A DNA stretch of 64,000 nt from the NCBI RefSeq assembly GCF_963855985.1, contig NC_087090.1, forward strand, positions 12,398,501-12,462,500, given 5' to 3'. This DNA is from Ostrinia nubilalis. Lineage: Eukaryota; Arthropoda; Insecta; Lepidoptera; Crambidae. The position numbers and the translations under genes were made by a program. Shown here in pieces: positions 61,147-64,000 of this stretch (position 1 is the first letter of the stretch; each line of letters opens with the position of its first letter). A model generated the notes under the pieces. That model did no database searches and was not told where the DNA came from. It saw nothing but the letters and a program-made list of their open reading frames with translations.

Positions 61147-63792
61147 ATGGAGTCTAGTGCTTTAGATTACGTGGCTCAAGCATGCATGGATTTGACTGAA
61201 GCTCTCATGTCTGCTAGCAATGATGCTGATAAAGATACTCTCATTCAAAATCACATCAAGAAAGTTTGGTCTACAGTTTCTCCCATTGAAGATTTTAAGA
61301 AAAGTATGTTAAATCTATGCATAACTTAATTTATAATTGGTATAAAAATTCAGAATATCTCAATCTCTTAGAAAACATCACAAAATGTGTAACATCATTA
61401 GGGTTTGCAAATTATATTTCACCTTTATTTTCCAGATTTAGATTGGGTGAACGTGATGGAGCCGGTGTCTCTAACTACACACTGTTCTGAGAAGATTGTG
61501 GTGCTGGATTTCTGGACATACTGCTGCATTAACTGTTACCATGTTCTACCGGACCTAGCACACGTGGAACAGCTCCATTCAGTTGAGAACGGACTTGTAG
61601 TGGTATGTTTTATTTAATCCTACTTAATTGTTGCAAAAATTCTCCATAAGTTATTTATTATTGTAATTGTAAAGTTTTTTCATTCAAGAGAATGTACAGG
61701 AGTATTTATTTATTTAAAATCTTTATTGCACACATAATAAATAGTGGTAGAACAGGCGAGCTTAATGCCATGTGGTATTCTCTTCCAGCTAACTAGAAAG
61801 TTAGGCAAAACAGAGAATTTAAGTTATTGTAATTAGATAAATTATTATGTGTGGTAACTTTAAAGAAATTACTAATTCCTAATTACTATTATGCTATTTT
61901 TTTTTTTTTTTTTTTTATTACAACTTATATGCACATAGAACATGCTATTCCTAGTTTAGCCTACAGATAATGACTGGCTCTAATTACTTCGATTCTAGAA
62001 ATGTATGTGCCTTGCCTATAGCAGAAAAATTTTGATTTTCAGATTGGTGTTCACTGTGGAAAATTCAAGAATGAAAAAGAGACGGGTAACATCTTAGCTG
62101 CAGTACTGAAGTACAACATACACCACCCAGTTGTGAATGACCCTGAGAGCTTGATGTGGGATGCATTGGGCATCAAATGTTGGCCTACACTTCTTATATT
62201 GGGTAATTAATCTACTCTCAAATTATGATTTTTAAAAGCATATTATATTACCTACCTATACCTTTGGTCAGTCTCACCAGATTCTGATAGTCCATGCTAG
62301 CATAATAAGACTGATAAATCCAAAAGTACAATTTTGGTTTTTAGATATTTGGCAGTCATTGGTAATTAGCAAACTTCATTTGTTAGGCAGCATTATAGCT
62401 ATGTCAATAGCTATCTTAAACTCTTGGAACTAGTGAAGTTTACTAGATTTTCGGTTTACTTTCTCAATAAATAAATAAACTAGGCCTCATAGTTTACTAA
62501 AAATATTTTTGATACACAGGTCCATCTAACAAACCGATTTTCGTGTTGACTGGTGAGGGTCACAGAGAAGAGTTGAAGCTGTACATAGATGCAGCATTGC
62601 AGCACTTTGACTCCCGTATCTCCAGCTTGCCTTTGCCCATAGAACCCTTGAAATTCTTGAGGGCGAAAGATAATGTTCTCCATTTCCCCAGTAAGGTATG
62701 TTGCAAAAGACACAGTAAAATATAAAATAGCTTTATTTTTTCCACATACAATCACACTAAAATTGTTAATAGCATATAAAGTTTGACCTAGCTCCCTGAT
62801 TGATGGTTATGACTAAAGTCTGGTCGCTGAGCACGTTGAATTTTGTCCAATGACCCCAAGCTACCCATCCTTATCGCTCGCGCGTAATTATATTGCTGTC
62901 GCGCTCACACAGTCACTGCTGCCGCCCGTCGTACAGTCGCGACAGCAATATAATTACGCGCGAGCGATAAGGATGGGTAGCTTGGGGTCATTGGACAAAA
63001 TTGTACGTGCTCAGCGACCAGACTATAATCATTTCACTCCCATTATTTTCTATCTTAGGCTAGGTTAAACCAAGTATTGCCTGCTAACCTCTTAATGTAA
63101 TCAATTTAAATAATTAAATGTGTTAAAATATTCCAGGTTGCTTTGAACCCCTTCTATCGCGGTCGATGCGATGAGCCCTTCTTGGCCATATCAGACAGTG
63201 GCAACAACAGGGTTCTTCTTACTGACTGCTCTGGTGTGATTCTGAAGATAATTGGAGGAACAGATCTAGGGTTTAAGGATGGCAGTGAGTATAATACAAT
63301 ATTGTTAGCAAAAAGTTAAGCAACCTACAAATACTACATAATGAAATTCAACCAGTCAAATGTAAGACTGAAATTAAATCAGATTTTGAGCTTCATCCTT
63401 TGTTATGTTTAGTACATTAAATGTCGTTTTAGAGTAACCTCCCAAGTAAACTATTAATAATAGCTTCTTAAGAGTGGGTTTACCACAAGAGTCCATCGAT
63501 CGAAGGGGATCGAAAGTCGCCATCGAGCCTAGAATCTTGAGCCGGTTGTCCAATTGGGCTATTCTCGCCTCAAAATTATTTTTCAGTTCAAGATTAACCT
63601 ATAAAAATTATATTCAAATTCTAGAGTTGCTAGACGCGAAGTTCAACTCTCCACAAGGCATCTGCTGGCTTTCCAGCAACGTGCTAGCGGTGTGCGATAC
63701 AAACAACCATAGTGTGCGGGCTATACACCTGGATGAAGGCACCGTGGAGGTTCTGGTGGGCACGGGACATCAGGCTGCACACGGCGATATGG
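61147..63792 (+). CDS. NHLRC2: NHL repeat-containing protein 2, N-terminal part (runs off window)
   Basis: Exons 61147-61303, 61436-61602, 62043-62202, 62520-62695, 63137-63284, 63625-63792, with consistent phases; the last donor is at 63793 and the gene continues beyond the window. The first about 230 residues form a thioredoxin-like domain: VLDFWTYCCINCYHVLPDL carries the CCINC motif where thioredoxins have CxxC, and WPTLLILG holds the cis-proline. NHL beta-propeller repeats follow: FLAISDSGNNRVLLTD and FNSPQGICWLSSNVLAVCDT. The start at 61147 is the first ATG after a stop-rich AT stretch and gives the N-terminal helix expected in the family. NHLRC2 is linked in vertebrates to cytoskeletal and tissue-fibrosis phenotypes; its biochemical role is not settled. 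It is divergently arranged with Atg4, with 831 bp between the two start codons. Confidence 0.93.
61700..61805. repeat. Possible LINE tail in an NHLRC2 intron
   Basis: ATCTTTATTGCACACATAAT followed by a GCCATGTGGTATTCTCTTCC-like stretch resembles a reversed CR1-type LINE 3' tail seen often in Lepidoptera. Short and degraded; a T run follows at 61897-61917. Confidence 0.4.
62818..63023. repeat. Palindromic MITE in an NHLRC2 intron
   Basis: GTCTGGTCGCTGAGCAC to its complement; arms of about 85 bp, almost perfect, around a GC-rich loop of about 35 nt. An open frame at 62850 is a by-product of the palindrome. Confidence 0.72.
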
Positions 63793-64000
63793 GTATGTAG
63801 AATATATCGGTCTCTAAATATAGGCGTTAATAATGTACTAGCTTTTGCCCTGGGAATTTCGTCTGTCACAGAAAGAATAACGAGTTCGACCCCTTAAAAG
63901 ACCCCTTTGAGAGCGCTTTCACATTAGGGCGTTAGAATCGCGACAGTAGCGCGGCAGCGGCGTTTTTATAATGTGAAGGCATGCAGCCGCTGTCACATAG

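Overview
This is insect genomic DNA, most likely from a moth or butterfly. The genes have many small exons with GT-AG introns, intergenic DNA is AT-rich, and several repeat tails are ones I associate with Lepidoptera (for example the 38.9 kb element ending in a TTTATAATATTAGTATAGAT-type tail, and the 42.76 kb reversed RTE LINE tail with a CAT microsatellite). I see no prokaryotic features, rRNA, tRNA or CRISPR.

Layout. (1) Positions 58-12761 and 39694-43584 (+) carry 27 exons of a DOCK-family Rho-GTPase exchange factor of the DOCK6/7/8 group (Drosophila Zir). Its N-terminus lies before the window. The 27 exons total 4866 nt, an exact multiple of three. (2) The 26.9-kb Zir intron 12762-39693 holds two histidine acid phosphatase paralogues on the opposite strand. 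AP2 (32897-38310) has a signal peptide and an intact RHGDRTP motif. AP1 (12957-24001) is membrane-anchored and has lost its catalytic residues. Between them lies a CR1/Rex-like LINE split by a Transib-type DNA transposon, which itself holds a third, mariner-like element. (3) In the last part of Zir, an exon segment encoding part of the DHR2 catalytic domain is repeated in tandem; three extra copies are exactly 162 nt, phase 1-1 and free of stops. (4) Positions 43.6-51.2 kb are gene-poor and contain two large palindromic Transib-type elements. (5) Positions 51851-53387 (+) encode a membrane-anchored PP2C phosphatase (PPM1L-like). (6) Positions 56067-60315 (-) encode the autophagy protease Atg4. 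(7) Positions 61147-63792 (+, running off the window) encode NHLRC2 (thioredoxin fold plus NHL repeats), divergent from Atg4.

The genes do not form one pathway. The most notable signals are the in-frame tandem exon array in Zir (with alternative-splicing potential), the AP1 pseudoenzyme whose start codon appears to be split by an intron, and four transposon insertions that share a CAC... terminus and 5-bp target duplications beginning with CG, as expected for Transib, the family related to RAG1. All exon boundaries were worked out by eye from splice sites, reading phase and family similarity; no search was run.
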